From Nostoc sp. TCL26-01 (GTDB taxonomy: Bacteria > Cyanobacteriota > Cyanobacteriia > Cyanobacteriales > Nostocaceae): DNA of 48,712 bases. The stretch lies in the NCBI RefSeq assembly GCF_013393945.1, contig NZ_CP040301.1:1-48712 (forward strand). The letters are read 5' to 3'. The position numbers and the translations under genes were made by a program. Below are positions 1 through 10,422 of this stretch, piece after piece; position 1 is the stretch's first letter, and every line of letters begins with the position of its first letter. Under the pieces are notes generated by a model, which searched no databases, had not been told where the DNA came from, and was given only the letters and a program-made list of their open reading frames with translations.

Positions 1-3000
1 ATGCCTGCACCCAATCTTACACAAACACAACTCAACGAACTGCAAGTACTGTATAACAATAATAATTATATTGAGTACTATATAAAACTAAATTCTTTTG
101 GTGAATCATACGGCGCACTAGCTGGTGAGGTGGCTACGGTAGAAGGTGTCAGTGGTAGAGTAGCACGAGCCTTTGCTGAATCTGTAGGTAGGGAAAAAGG
201 TATCACTTTGACTGGTCAACAGTGGAGTTTGCTTTCACTCGATCTGATGAAAGCAGATTTTGAAGCCAGACGAAGTGCCTTTAATAATAATCTTCCTTCC
301 CTAGATTTATCTGTAAGAGCAATCCGTGACTATCACATCAAGGTATTTGAAAAATATGGTCTTCCGCCTGAAGCTTGGACTGCTTATATTCCTTTGCAAC
401 TTGTAGGTGCTGCTAAAGAAGAAGCTTTGTGGGCAGAGCTAAAACAGCCTGGTTGGTGGACTCAATTTGCGAATGGGTTGTCCACTCTTGGGAATGTAAT
501 ATTTCAAACTCCTGGTGTTACTGTTCCTCTTTTGATGAATAGACTTGGCATTATCGGCTCAAGTAGTGCTTTGGCAATCGTGGCGTTTAATCTCGTCTAC
601 CCATCAACGCCTACCGAAAAATGGCTGAACCACATGTTTATGAGTGGCGCAGCATTAGATGGTTTTGGAGCAGGTGGAAAGGTTGAACCATTTGAGATCA
701 AGCTCAACGGTACAAACCAGGGTTACATTATCGGCGGTAGGGGTAATACTGTGTTTGAAAATATTTTTGGCACAGCCCCTACTGAAAATGACACACTAGA
801 TGGCAACAGCGCCGATGACATAATCCTTGGTTATGATGGTGACGATATTTTGCGAGGCAATGCTGGTGATGATGTTCTTCAAGGCGGAAAAGGTCAGGAT
901 ACTCTAATTGGAGGCGCAGGCAACGATCTTCTTATCGGTGGTGACCAAGGACCCGCTGGCTTTTGGCAACGTCTTTTTGGCAGTGCTGCTGATACAGCCG
1001 ATTACAGTTCAGCCTCTTCTGGCATAACAGTTACTTTTGGGCAGAGACTTGATCCTAATGTTCCTGCTATTGATGTAACTAAGGATGGTGATGGTGGACG
1101 CGATGCATTACTTGGTATTGAAAGAATTATTGGAACCAAATTTAAGGATATTGTAATTATCAAAGGATTCGATCCTAGCCAAGTTAAGAACGACTGGTTT
1201 GGCTCCAATAATTTTGAGTATATCGATTTAGGCTCTCAGCCTAATGGCGAGCGCGATCTTCTCGATCTATCTTTGCTTTCTAATGGTGTTAAGACCCACC
1301 AGAATGGCAACGGCATTGAAATCCTCACCCCTGATACTTCATTCTTCTACCCCAACGGAAAGCCCTCTGGGCTTATCATCAAGGGAGTCGATCACATTAT
1401 CGGTTCTGCTGCTGCCGATGTAATCGATGTACGGGGACTGACAAGTTCTAGCGGTCTTCTCATCGAAGGTGGCAGTGGTGACGATACACTTTTTGCTGGT
1501 AAAGGCACAAATTTACTATATGGAGGTTCGGGCAAAGATATATTCAACCTTGCAAATGGTGCCTTCGTCATGGACGCGAGTACGGAGGATTACCTCACTT
1601 GGGGTCCATTTTGTTTGACTGGGGGAGTGCGACAAACATGGAATGAGGACGGTTGGGCTTATTGGTCACCCTTCAGTTCCTTATTATCGGTCGTTCCATT
1701 GGGTTATGCCGCGCTGCCTTTCATGTTACTGGTTGACATACCTATGATGGCGACATTTCGCTACGGATTGACCACAAGCAATCAGCTTCTAGTGCAATTT
1801 GGGCGTGGACGTGGCGGACAAGCAGTCATTGAAAATTACTCGCTTAATCTCGATACAGGTGCAGCCACTGGTCATGTAACTGTATTTCAACTAGTAGTTG
1901 CCAATCAAGTCAGCATTTCAGCAATTCGGCAGACAATCAAGCTGGCGTTAGCTGCTGGGTTTGGCGTTACCTTTAGCGGCACTGATCCACTAGTGCTGGA
2001 TTTGGATGGTGATGGCATTGAACTAACCAGCCAGGACAACGGTGTCTATTTCGATCTCGATAAAGATGGATTTGCCGAAAAGACCGCCTGGGTAAAAGGA
2101 GACGATGCCTTACTCGCCCGCGACCTAAACAACAATGGCAAAATCGACGATATTAGCGAACTCTTTGGTAATGCCACAACCACGGGTTTTGCTGCTCTAA
2201 AAGCTCTTGACACTAACAACGATAACCTGATCACATCAGCAGATACAGGCTTTGCCAGCCTCAAGCTATGGCGCGATCTCAACAAAAATGGCACCACCGA
2301 CGCAGGTGAATTGACAACCCTCACCCAAAACAGCGTCACCACACTCAGCCTGAGTGCCACTAACCTCACAAATACAACTATTCAAGATAACCTCATTCGT
2401 GCCACCGCTAAATTCACCCGCGCTAATGGCACTACTGGCACGATCGCCGATGTCGCCTTCGATGCTAGTCAATTAGATACGAAGTATCTTGGCAACAAAA
2501 CCGTTTCCGCTGCTGCTGCCGCACTACCCAAACTTAAAGGCTACGGCACTCTGCCCGATCTGCCCGTGTCCATGACTAACGATGCAACGCTACTAAACTT
2601 GGTGAGCAGCCTTAACGCACTGCCAAACACAACAACCTGGACTGCTCTCAAAGACAAAGTAGACGATATTCTATTTCGCTGGGCAAAAGTCGATACTGTT
2701 CCCACCACTGCCATGACCACCGCCTTTGATCGGCGGAAATTGGCCTTCTTAGAAATTTATGCAGGTGAGCAACTAACACCCCGCGACGGTAATGGGGTGC
2801 CATCAGTTGCGAACATCGATGAACTAATTGCCAATTGGAATGATGCCCTTGATCGGGCAACCATTAAACTAGCTGCCCAAGGGCCACTGAAGTCGATTTT
2901 AGGGCCGCTCACCTACGATTTATCCAACGATCTGTTCCAAGCAACCAGCCCGACAACACTAAGCGACATCTACCGCAACGCCATCCGGCAACTTTCAACA

Positions 3001-6000
3001 ACAGCATCAACCGCCTTGACATCATGGAATACCAATTGGGGCCCCATGCTCAACACGTTGAGCAAAGTCTTACTACGGGCTGACTCTAATAGCATCAAAG
3101 CTGACTTTGAAGTAGCAAGCCTAGTGCGGGCAGTAGACGGAATCACTACATCGCTTACCTTGGCTCAACTGATAGCAGGGTTAGGATTAACTGGTGTGGT
3201 GCTGGGCAACGCTGGTAATGACGCTTTAGGACGAAGCAATGACAGTGGTCTCAAAATTTATGTTGGTGGTGCAGGCGACGATACGATTACTGGGGGCATT
3301 GGGCAAGATGTTTATGTCTATGGACGTAATTTTGGTCGCGATACGATCGTTGACAATGAAAGTCGCGAAAGTGGCGATCGCATTCGCCTTGCTGTTTACA
3401 ATCCACAAGATGTGGTGTTCACCCGCCGGGGAATAGATCTCGTCATCAGCGTCAAGAATTCCAGCGATACGATTACGATCAAAGATCAGTTTGCAACCCC
3501 ACTGGCGATCATGACTGCCGCACCAACTGTGTCAGGCAAAGGTGTGGAAGATATTCAGTTCGCCAATGGCACAATTTACGGCGCAGGTGACATCGCCGCC
3601 GCTATAGGACGCGGTACAAGTGGTAATGATTTGCTTCAGGGTACTGGCACCGCCGACGAACTGGAGGGCTTAACTGGCGATGATACCTTACAAGGTGGAG
3701 AGAACGGTGATATTTACTACTACACGCGCGGCGATGGTAACGACATCATCCAGGATGTAATGACCAATCCACTCCTCAATGCCGCCGATACACTCCTGTT
3801 AACTGGTATAACAGCCGACGATCTACGTTTATCCCGTGACGGTGCAAGCAACGATCTCACAATTCGCTTCGCCTGGACTGGCGACAGCATTGTAATTAAA
3901 GACCAATTTGCTTATACACCACTTGGCTATCAGACTAAGTTTGCAATCGATAACCGAATCGAAGTATTATTTTTCTCACAGGGTGGAGCTTGGAACTGGC
4001 TCGATCTCCAAACTGCCATCATCAAAACTTATACAACCACTAGCAATGATGCAACCTACGGCTTTGGCACCCCAGATGACTTCGCCGCGAGTACAGGCAA
4101 CGATCTGCTAGTTGGGTTTGATGGCGGTGATACCTATCAATTTGATCGTGGCTCAGGACAGGATATTATTCACGACCAATCAAAATATCCCCAGACTTTC
4201 ATCTCCGGTATACTCGGTTACGACTGGGCTACAGACGATACGGTGGTGTTTGGCGACACAATTACCTCTGCGGATGTTACCTTCACCCATCTGGCAAACC
4301 ATGATTTGGTCATTCAAGTAGCAAGTTCTACCGATACACTGACCATCAAGAACCAGTTCAAAGGCGTGAAGTTAGACCTGTTTAATCTACTGGGTGTTGC
4401 TTGGTTCGATCGTGTTGAGAAGTTTCAGTTTGCAAATGGCACCGTTCTCACCTGGGAAGACGTGCTACGCAGGGTGACTACAGGAAGCACAGGCAACGAT
4501 TCCCTTTATGGCGCATGGTACAAAGATACACTCGACGGCAAGGCAGGTAATGATTTTCTGGATGGTGGAGATGACGGCGACACCTATCTTTTTGGTCGCG
4601 GAGATGGTCAAGATATCATTAAAGACTCGCCTGACTATGTATTAGACTCTACGCCAGATACACTTCAATTCAAAGCTGGTATTGCCGTTTCTGATATTAC
4701 CTTCCGCCGCGATGGCGAAACCCAAGACCTAATCATTAGCATCAAAGGAACAACCGATCAAGTCAGAGTTCAGGAGCAGTATACCTACGTTGAAACTGGT
4801 CCTTTCGGCACAATTGCCTTCTGGCAGATCGAACGTTTTGTCTGGTCTGATGGCACTGTAAAAACCTGGGTCAGTTTAGCAGCAGAAATTATTGCCGCAG
4901 CCAAAACAACAGGTGCTGATCTCATCGTTGGCACCCATCTTGACGATCGCATTGATGGGGGAACTGGTAACGATACGCTCAAAGGGGGAAATGGTTCCGA
5001 TACTTACATCTATAATCGCGGTTACGGCAATGATATCATCCGTGATGAATGGACAAATATTCTCTCCTATAATGCCGACCGCATTGTCTTTGGCAGTAAT
5101 ATTCTACCCAGCGATCTACGCATTGATCGCACTGGTACTACCTTGGAAAATGTACGTCTGACGATTACGGCTACCGGAGAAACGTTAACGATAGAAGGTC
5201 AATTCGACTACAGCACGATTAATTACCGTCCTACCGAAATTGAGACTTTCTCCTTCTCCAATGGTGTTAATTGGAGTACTGCCGACCTGCGGATACGATA
5301 TATCCAGCAACAGCAAACTAGTGGCAACGACATTATTGAAGGGTTTTGGTCGAACGACACAATCACAGGTGGGGCTGGAAACGATACATTGCGGGGACAA
5401 GACGGCTCAGATACTTACATTTTTGCTGCTGGTTTCGGGCAAGACGTAATTGAGGAAGAAGTACGACTAATAACATATGAAGATGCTGATACAATATCAT
5501 TTGGTACTGGTATCACAGCAGCCAATACCCGATTAAGTCGTAGCGGTAACGATTTAATTATCACTTTTACTAGCTCCACAGATCGACTTACAATTAAAGG
5601 TCAATTTGCACACGGTGCCTATTTTCCAAGCTGGACTGATATCGAAACTATCCGCTTTACCGATGGCATAACCTGGAGCGACGCTCAAATTAGAGAACGT
5701 TTACTCGCGCAGGCACGAACAAGTAGCAACGATATTATTACCGGGTTCTTTACTGCCGATATTATAGATGGTGGAGCAGGCAACGATACACTGCGTGGAC
5801 TTGGTGGCGGTGATACCTACATTTTTGGTAAAGGTTCGGGACAGGATACGATTGAGGAAAGTATTGATACCGTTTATGAAGACCAGCCAGACACAATTCA
5901 GTTTGCGGCAAATGTTGCGCGGTCAGAAGTAACCTTTCTGAAAATAAATAATGATTTGAGAATCTCAATTACTGGTGTCTCAGATACCCTAACAATCAAG

Positions 6001-8544
6001 GGACAATTTAACGCAACAAAGTTTGCCCAGGTTGAATTCTTTAAATTTAACGACGGTACAACTTTGACGGCTGCACAGATCGCGGCAGGAACAATACAGG
6101 CTCTCTCAACCTCCGGTAATGACACCATTACTGGCACTAGTGGTGCCGACACACTTGATGGTGGAGCAGGTAACGACATTCTGCGGGGTGGTGATGGCAG
6201 CGATACTTATCAATTTGCCGTTGGCTTCGGACAAGATATCATCGAAGAAACTGTTGATTATGTCTTAAATCCTGACGACGATAAAATTGTTTTCGGTGCA
6301 GGATTAACTTCAACCAAAGCACTGCTATCTAGAAATGGTAATGACTTAACCATTGCTTTTCAGGGTAGTACAGATCGGGTAACGATTAAAGGACAATTTA
6401 GCCACGGCGCTTGGTTCCCCGGCTGGAATGACATTGAAACGTTTACTTTTGCCGATGGTGTTTCTTGGACTGATGCAACTGTGCGAGAATCCCTCATCAA
6501 AGCTTCTCAAACCACTTTTAATGATACCATCATCGGCTACTGGACAGACGACACCCTAGATGGTGGTCTTGGGAATGATGTAATGAGGGGGCTTGGCGGC
6601 GGTGATACCTATCGTTTTGGTCGAGGCTCAGGGCAAGATATTATTGAAGAAAGTATCGATACCGTTTACGAAGATTACCCCGATACAATCACTTTTCTCT
6701 CAAGCATTGCCAATACAGACGTTAAACTTCTGAAAGTTGGCAATGATTTAAGAATCTCTATATTAGGTTCCAGTGATTCGCTAACTGTAAAAGGACATTT
6801 CAATTCGACTGGCTATAACGCCATTGAAACAATTACCTTTGTCGATGGAGTAAAGCTTAACAAGGCAGAAATCACAGTAAAAGCAGTCCAATCGCAGACA
6901 ACCTCCGGTAATGATACCATCACTGGCACCAGTGGTGCTGACCAAATCGATGGTGGGGCAGGCAACGACATTTTGCAAGGTGGTGATGGCAGCGATACTT
7001 ATCAATTTGCCGTTGGCTTCGGACAAGATATCATCGAAGAAACTGTTGATTATGTCTTAAATCCTGACGACGATAAAATTGTTTTCGGTGCAGGATTAAC
7101 TTCAACCAAAGCACTGCTATCTAGAAATGGTAATGACTTAACCATTGCCTTTCAGGGTAGTACAGATCGGGTAACGATTAAAGGACAATTTAGCCACGGC
7201 GCTTGGTTCCCCGGCTGGAATGACATTGAAACGTTTACTTTTGCCGATGGTGTTTCCTGGAATGATGCACAGGTGCGGGAATCCCTTATCAAAGCTTCTC
7301 AAACCGCTGGTAATGATACCATCACAGGCTATTGGACAGATGACATCCTGGATGGTGGTTTTGGGAATGATGTGATGAAGGGGCTTGGCGGCAGTGATAC
7401 CTATCGCTTTGGTCGAGGCTCAGGGCAGGACATTATCGAAGAAAGTATCGATACTGTTTACGAAGATTACCCCGATAAAGTTCAGTTTGGCACAAATATT
7501 CAGCCTACCGATGTTGTATTCCGCAAGAGTGGACAGGATCTTGTCCTTACTATTACTGCTACTACCGATCGCCTAACGATTCGAGATCATTTTTCTAGCT
7601 TCGGCTATAACGCAGTTGAATTCTTTCAGTTCGCAAATGGAACGGTTTTGGATATTGTTGCTGTGGATGTTCTTGCGATTGAAGGACAGGTCAGTATGGG
7701 CAATGACACCATCAGCGGTACACCCCGTGCCGATTTAATTGATGCACGTACAGGAAATGATCTACTCCAAGGTTTTGCTGGGAATGATACATATGTTTTT
7801 GGTCGCGGATACGGGCAAGATATCATAAACGATGATGGTGATAGCAGGTCGAACTCCGCTGACCAAGTAACATTCAAAGCGGGAACCTTACCTACTGATT
7901 TACAGATGTCTCGTCTTGGTAAGGATCTGGTCATCAAAATTGCAGGCACCACAGATCAATTAACAATCAAAGATCAATTCTCTGGCACACTACCAACCAG
8001 TTTCAATCCTGATCGGATCGAAAGCTTTGTCTTTGCCAATGGCACAATTTGGTCAGGGGCTGAGGTCGATCTGCGTGTTCTGCAAGCAGCGGGAACCTCT
8101 GGAAATGACGTGATTGTCGGTTATGAGTCAAACGACACACTTAACGGTCGTGCAGGCAACGACACCCTCACAGGTGGAACTGGCAGCGATCGCTTCCTCT
8201 TTGACATTAACGCCGCCTTCAACAGCAGCACAATCGGCATCGACACCATTACCGACTTCCTCAGCGGTACTGACAAAATCATCTTGGATAAAACTACTTT
8301 CACCGCCCTCACTAGTGCCGCCGGATCTAGCCTCAGCACCAGCGAATTTGCCACCATCAACGCATCCACCAACGGAGCTACCATCGCTGGGGGTAGCAGC
8401 GCCCGAATCGTCTTCAATAGTGCCAACAGCAACCTCTTCTACAATGCAAATGGTACAACAGCAGGTTTAGGTTCTGGAGGACAATTCGCAACTTTATCAG
8501 GGGTTACTACTTTGTCTGCCACTGATTTGTTATTACAGGCGTAA
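1..8544 (+). CDS. Giant RTX/HCBP-repeat calcium-binding protein
   Basis: 2847-residue protein of the secreted RTX type. Residues 1-250 are a unique N-terminal region. Nonapeptide Ca-binding repeats of the GGxGxDxLx type follow at about 255-310 and 490-515. An EF-hand-like Asp-rich block (DLDGDGIEL, then DLDKDG and DLNNNGKID) lies near 665-725. From about 1085 to the end there are about 12 modules of ~130 residues, each with a short RTX block, a DTYxFxxGxGQDxI strand and an HCBP-type 'DxLTIKxQF' segment. The C-terminus (DTITDFLSGTDKIIL) resembles serralysin-type RTX ends, as expected for type I secretion; no Sec signal peptide is visible. The first ATG is base 1, so the promoter lies outside the window and an upstream start cannot be excluded. 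Two module pairs are nearly identical at DNA level, offset 792 bp. Substrate and role are unknown; a surface or exoprotein role is inferred. Confidence 0.9.
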   Translation: MPAPNLTQTQLNELQVLYNNNNYIEYYIKLNSFGESYGALAGEVATVEGVSGRVARAFAESVGREKGITLTGQQWSLLSLDLMKADFEARRSAFNNNLPSLDLSVRAIRDYHIKVFEKYGLPPEAWTAYIPLQLVGAAKEEALWAELKQPGWWTQFANGLSTLGNVIFQTPGVTVPLLMNRLGIIGSSSALAIVAFNLVYPSTPTEKWLNHMFMSGAALDGFGAGGKVEPFEIKLNGTNQGYIIGGRGNTVFENIFGTAPTENDTLDGNSADDIILGYDGDDILRGNAGDDVLQGGKGQDTLIGGAGNDLLIGGDQGPAGFWQRLFGSAADTADYSSASSGITVTFGQRLDPNVPAIDVTKDGDGGRDALLGIERIIGTKFKDIVIIKGFDPSQVKNDWFGSNNFEYIDLGSQPNGERDLLDLSLLSNGVKTHQNGNGIEILTPDTSFFYPNGKPSGLIIKGVDHIIGSAAADVIDVRGLTSSSGLLIEGGSGDDTLFAGKGTNLLYGGSGKDIFNLANGAFVMDASTEDYLTWGPFCLTGGVRQTWNEDGWAYWSPFSSLLSVVPLGYAALPFMLLVDIPMMATFRYGLTTSNQLLVQFGRGRGGQAVIENYSLNLDTGAATGHVTVFQLVVANQVSISAIRQTIKLALAAGFGVTFSGTDPLVLDLDGDGIELTSQDNGVYFDLDKDGFAEKTAWVKGDDALLARDLNNNGKIDDISELFGNATTTGFAALKALDTNNDNLITSADTGFASLKLWRDLNKNGTTDAGELTTLTQNSVTTLSLSATNLTNTTIQDNLIRATAKFTRANGTTGTIADVAFDASQLDTKYLGNKTVSAAAAALPKLKGYGTLPDLPVSMTNDATLLNLVSSLNALPNTTTWTALKDKVDDILFRWAKVDTVPTTAMTTAFDRRKLAFLEIYAGEQLTPRDGNGVPSVANIDELIANWNDALDRATIKLAAQGPLKSILGPLTYDLSNDLFQATSPTTLSDIYRNAIRQLSTTASTALTSWNTNWGPMLNTLSKVLLRADSNSIKADFEVASLVRAVDGITTSLTLAQLIAGLGLTGVVLGNAGNDALGRSNDSGLKIYVGGAGDDTITGGIGQDVYVYGRNFGRDTIVDNESRESGDRIRLAVYNPQDVVFTRRGIDLVISVKNSSDTITIKDQFATPLAIMTAAPTVSGKGVEDIQFANGTIYGAGDIAAAIGRGTSGNDLLQGTGTADELEGLTGDDTLQGGENGDIYYYTRGDGNDIIQDVMTNPLLNAADTLLLTGITADDLRLSRDGASNDLTIRFAWTGDSIVIKDQFAYTPLGYQTKFAIDNRIEVLFFSQGGAWNWLDLQTAIIKTYTTTSNDATYGFGTPDDFAASTGNDLLVGFDGGDTYQFDRGSGQDIIHDQSKYPQTFISGILGYDWATDDTVVFGDTITSADVTFTHLANHDLVIQVASSTDTLTIKNQFKGVKLDLFNLLGVAWFDRVEKFQFANGTVLTWEDVLRRVTTGSTGNDSLYGAWYKDTLDGKAGNDFLDGGDDGDTYLFGRGDGQDIIKDSPDYVLDSTPDTLQFKAGIAVSDITFRRDGETQDLIISIKGTTDQVRVQEQYTYVETGPFGTIAFWQIERFVWSDGTVKTWVSLAAEIIAAAKTTGADLIVGTHLDDRIDGGTGNDTLKGGNGSDTYIYNRGYGNDIIRDEWTNILSYNADRIVFGSNILPSDLRIDRTGTTLENVRLTITATGETLTIEGQFDYSTINYRPTEIETFSFSNGVNWSTADLRIRYIQQQQTSGNDIIEGFWSNDTITGGAGNDTLRGQDGSDTYIFAAGFGQDVIEEEVRLITYEDADTISFGTGITAANTRLSRSGNDLIITFTSSTDRLTIKGQFAHGAYFPSWTDIETIRFTDGITWSDAQIRERLLAQARTSSNDIITGFFTADIIDGGAGNDTLRGLGGGDTYIFGKGSGQDTIEESIDTVYEDQPDTIQFAANVARSEVTFLKINNDLRISITGVSDTLTIKGQFNATKFAQVEFFKFNDGTTLTAAQIAAGTIQALSTSGNDTITGTSGADTLDGGAGNDILRGGDGSDTYQFAVGFGQDIIEETVDYVLNPDDDKIVFGAGLTSTKALLSRNGNDLTIAFQGSTDRVTIKGQFSHGAWFPGWNDIETFTFADGVSWTDATVRESLIKASQTTFNDTIIGYWTDDTLDGGLGNDVMRGLGGGDTYRFGRGSGQDIIEESIDTVYEDYPDTITFLSSIANTDVKLLKVGNDLRISILGSSDSLTVKGHFNSTGYNAIETITFVDGVKLNKAEITVKAVQSQTTSGNDTITGTSGADQIDGGAGNDILQGGDGSDTYQFAVGFGQDIIEETVDYVLNPDDDKIVFGAGLTSTKALLSRNGNDLTIAFQGSTDRVTIKGQFSHGAWFPGWNDIETFTFADGVSWNDAQVRESLIKASQTAGNDTITGYWTDDILDGGFGNDVMKGLGGSDTYRFGRGSGQDIIEESIDTVYEDYPDKVQFGTNIQPTDVVFRKSGQDLVLTITATTDRLTIRDHFSSFGYNAVEFFQFANGTVLDIVAVDVLAIEGQVSMGNDTISGTPRADLIDARTGNDLLQGFAGNDTYVFGRGYGQDIINDDGDSRSNSADQVTFKAGTLPTDLQMSRLGKDLVIKIAGTTDQLTIKDQFSGTLPTSFNPDRIESFVFANGTIWSGAEVDLRVLQAAGTSGNDVIVGYESNDTLNGRAGNDTLTGGTGSDRFLFDINAAFNSSTIGIDTITDFLSGTDKIILDKTTFTALTSAAGSSLSTSEFATINASTNGATIAGGSSARIVFNSANSNLFYNANGTTAGLGSGGQFATLSGVTTLSATDLLLQA
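6115..7475 (+). repeat. Recent 792-bp-offset duplication inside the RTX gene
   Basis: The stretch from about 6115 to 6680 reappears almost base for base from about 6907 to 7472, offset 792 bp (264 codons, two modules). Synonymous sites are mostly identical too, which marks a recent in-frame duplication rather than conserved old repeats. The downstream half of each unit has diverged more. Confidence 0.85.
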
Positions 8545-8582
8545 TTCAGAAAAGCTAACCACTATTCCTGATCATAGAAACA

Positions 8583-9650
8583 TTACATATCCAGCCTGCT
8601 ATCCTTCTGTGCTTCAAGTTCGGCTGCCACCGTATTCAGTTCCATCTCCAATTGTTCCACCGTAGGCAGAATGCCTTTAAGCTGTTCTGGAACCTCTTGT
8701 CCTATCTGGTGTGTGGAAACGCCGATAGGTTGTGTCATCCCTTGCAGTGCGAGTTCGGCAACCGTCTTGTTTTTAGACTTGCAAAGAATGATACCGATGG
8801 TAGGCTGATCATCAGGATGGCGCAGAATAGCGTTCACTGCTGATACATAGAAGTTCATTTTCCCCGAAAATTCTGGCTGAAATTCCACCATTTTCAGGTC
8901 AATAATGACATAGCAGCGCAGCGTGAGGTGATAAAACAGCAGATCAAGCCTGTATTCCTGTCCGCTGACCTCAAGAGGATACTGACTTCCCACAAACGAG
9001 AACCCTGTTCCGAGTTCCAGGAGAAAGTCACGAATGCGCTCTACCAGCGCCCGCTCCAAATCCCTTTCCTGCGCCTCTTTGCCCAATGTCAGGAAGTCAA
9101 AATTATACGGGTCTTTGATCAGCTGCTGTGCCAGATCGGATTGGGGTTTAGGCAAGGTCTGGCTAAAATTGGTGACTGCGCTGCCTTGGCGTTCATAAAG
9201 ACGGCTCTCAATCTGCATTTCCAGGATGGCACGGCTCCAGCCGTTTTGGATGGTTTGCTGGATGTACCAAACCCTCTGCTCTGGCGCTTTTACACGATCC
9301 AGCAAGACACAGTTATGCCGCCAGGGGATTTGTCCACCAAGCTGGTGGACAAATGACTCATCCGGGTAAGCTGACGCGAAAGCCCGCATATAGAGCAGGT
9401 TTGTACGGGAAAAACCCTTTATGTCTGGGAACTCCTGTTTTAAATCCTTGGCAAGACGCTCAATTACCTTCGTTCCCCACCCATCATCCTGCTGGCGTTG
9501 TAAAATCTCCCTGCCGATCTGCCAATAAAGCACCACCAATTCTTGGTTAACAGCGAGTGCCGCCCGTATTTGCGCCGTGCGAACACGCTGTTTAAGCATG
9601 TTTAGAAAAGCATCATAGTTGGTCAGTTCTGGAAAAAGGGAATCGGTCAC
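8583..9650 (-). CDS. YhcG/DUF1016-family PDDEXK nuclease-domain protein
   Basis: 355 residues. The N-terminal half (about 10-165) matches the DUF1016 N-domain pattern: VVLYWQIGREI, then a helical region with GFSRTNLLYMRAFASAYP. The C-terminal half (about 185-330) is the PDDEXK-like domain with YRLDLLFYH followed by VIIDLKMVEFQPEFSGKMNFY, giving the D...(D)LK arrangement. Family members are often mobile-element or defence-associated nucleases; a specific target is not known. The frame opens at a GTG (9650-9648). The gene is convergent with the RTX gene (38 bp apart) and has a perfect 15-bp palindrome upstream (9682-9696). Confidence 0.85.
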   Translation of the reverse strand: MTDSLFPELTNYDAFLNMLKQRVRTAQIRAALAVNQELVVLYWQIGREILQRQQDDGWGTKVIERLAKDLKQEFPDIKGFSRTNLLYMRAFASAYPDESFVHQLGGQIPWRHNCVLLDRVKAPEQRVWYIQQTIQNGWSRAILEMQIESRLYERQGSAVTNFSQTLPKPQSDLAQQLIKDPYNFDFLTLGKEAQERDLERALVERIRDFLLELGTGFSFVGSQYPLEVSGQEYRLDLLFYHLTLRCYVIIDLKMVEFQPEFSGKMNFYVSAVNAILRHPDDQPTIGIILCKSKNKTVAELALQGMTQPIGVSTHQIGQEVPEQLKGILPTVEQLEMELNTVAAELEAQKDSRLDM

Positions 9651-9681
9651 GGTGAAGAACGTATCACGTGGTTACTGTATT

Positions 9682-9696
9682 TTACATTAAATGTAA
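9682..9696. promoter_or_regulatory. Perfect palindrome upstream of the DUF1016 gene
   Basis: TTACATT-A-AATGTAA, 7-bp arms around one base, 32 bp upstream of the GTG start of the minus-strand nuclease gene and inside a wider imperfect palindrome (9670-9702). Position suggests an operator; this is inference. Confidence 0.35.
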
Positions 9697-9863
9697 TAAC
9701 CATCTGTGTGTGAATAGGCAATCATTTATACTCGCTCAAAACGTAAAACCTGATGCCTTATTCCTTACCCGATAGGAGTTATGCTCTCTTATCCGCTATC
9801 AGGCAGCCACCCAAGTAAGCAAAAAGTAGTTAAAAAATACGACCGTTTTCTTTACCACTACTT

Positions 9864-9911
9864 GGTATTGAGCCGAGATACGTGTAATTTTCGGCAAGAT
9901 GGTCTGGAAAC
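9864..9911 (+). repeat. Left terminal inverted repeat of the Tn3-family element
   Basis: Outer half GGTATTGAGCCGAGATACGT and inner half GCAAGATGGTCTGGAAAC match the right end in inverse orientation. Preceded directly by the target duplication TACTT. Confidence 0.9.
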
Positions 9912-9929
9912 AGTTGCTGTGTCTATGTT

Positions 9930-10388
9930 TCAGCGATTTTGACTCTTCTGTTTATAAGACTTGCCGCACATCGGACAAAATTTATACTTCAAAGACACAA
10001 CTAACTCACCACAGTGAGCGCAACTCGTCTGCAACTGCATACCGCACAGATAACAAAACTTAGCCCTAACTTGACTCCAGAGAGGATCGGGATTCGCCCC
10101 AGGAGTCCAGCAATGCGGGCAAAACTTAACTGCACTGACAGGCTTAACGGATTCACCCCTTTCAACAGCTTCCAGATATTCCTGGGGAATGCCTAAGCCA
10201 CCAGCAAGACCACGCAGCGTTTTATGATTGAGTCTGGTGGTTAATCCTCGTTCAATCTTCCCAATAGACCGAGAATGAATTCCCGCAGCAATAGCCAACT
10301 CAAACTGAGTCATCCCAACAGATGTTCTAATGCGCTTGATATAGTCAGCCAGGGATTCTTGGGGTCGAGGCAGTTTTAAAGTATCCAT
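9930..10388 (-). CDS. XRE-type HTH protein with C-terminal zinc ribbons
   Basis: 152 residues. Residues 12-70 form a Cro/C1-type HTH (YIKRIRTSVGMTQFELAIAA, then SRSIGKIERG). Residues 89-145 hold a run of Cys pairs: CPHC, CYLC, CAHC and CPMC, which look like two zinc ribbons. It is probably a DNA-binding regulator of the transposon, since it is the only other intact gene of the element: its stop lies 19 bp inside the left inverted repeat and it diverges from the recombinase gene. The start is ATG at 10388-10386. No other function can be read from the sequence. Confidence 0.8.
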   Translation of the reverse strand: MDTLKLPRPQESLADYIKRIRTSVGMTQFELAIAAGIHSRSIGKIERGLTTRLNHKTLRGLAGGLGIPQEYLEAVERGESVKPVSAVKFCPHCWTPGANPDPLWSQVRAKFCYLCGMQLQTSCAHCGELVVSLKYKFCPMCGKSYKQKSQNR

Positions 10389-10422
10389 AAGAGGATGTCT
10401 TGCTTCATGCCTAAAAGATATA

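Noticed and set aside
8114..8470. Second frame within the end of the RTX gene, both strands
   Set aside because: Low-complexity Ser/Pro/Leu reading caused by the repeat codons of the RTX frame; no start signal.
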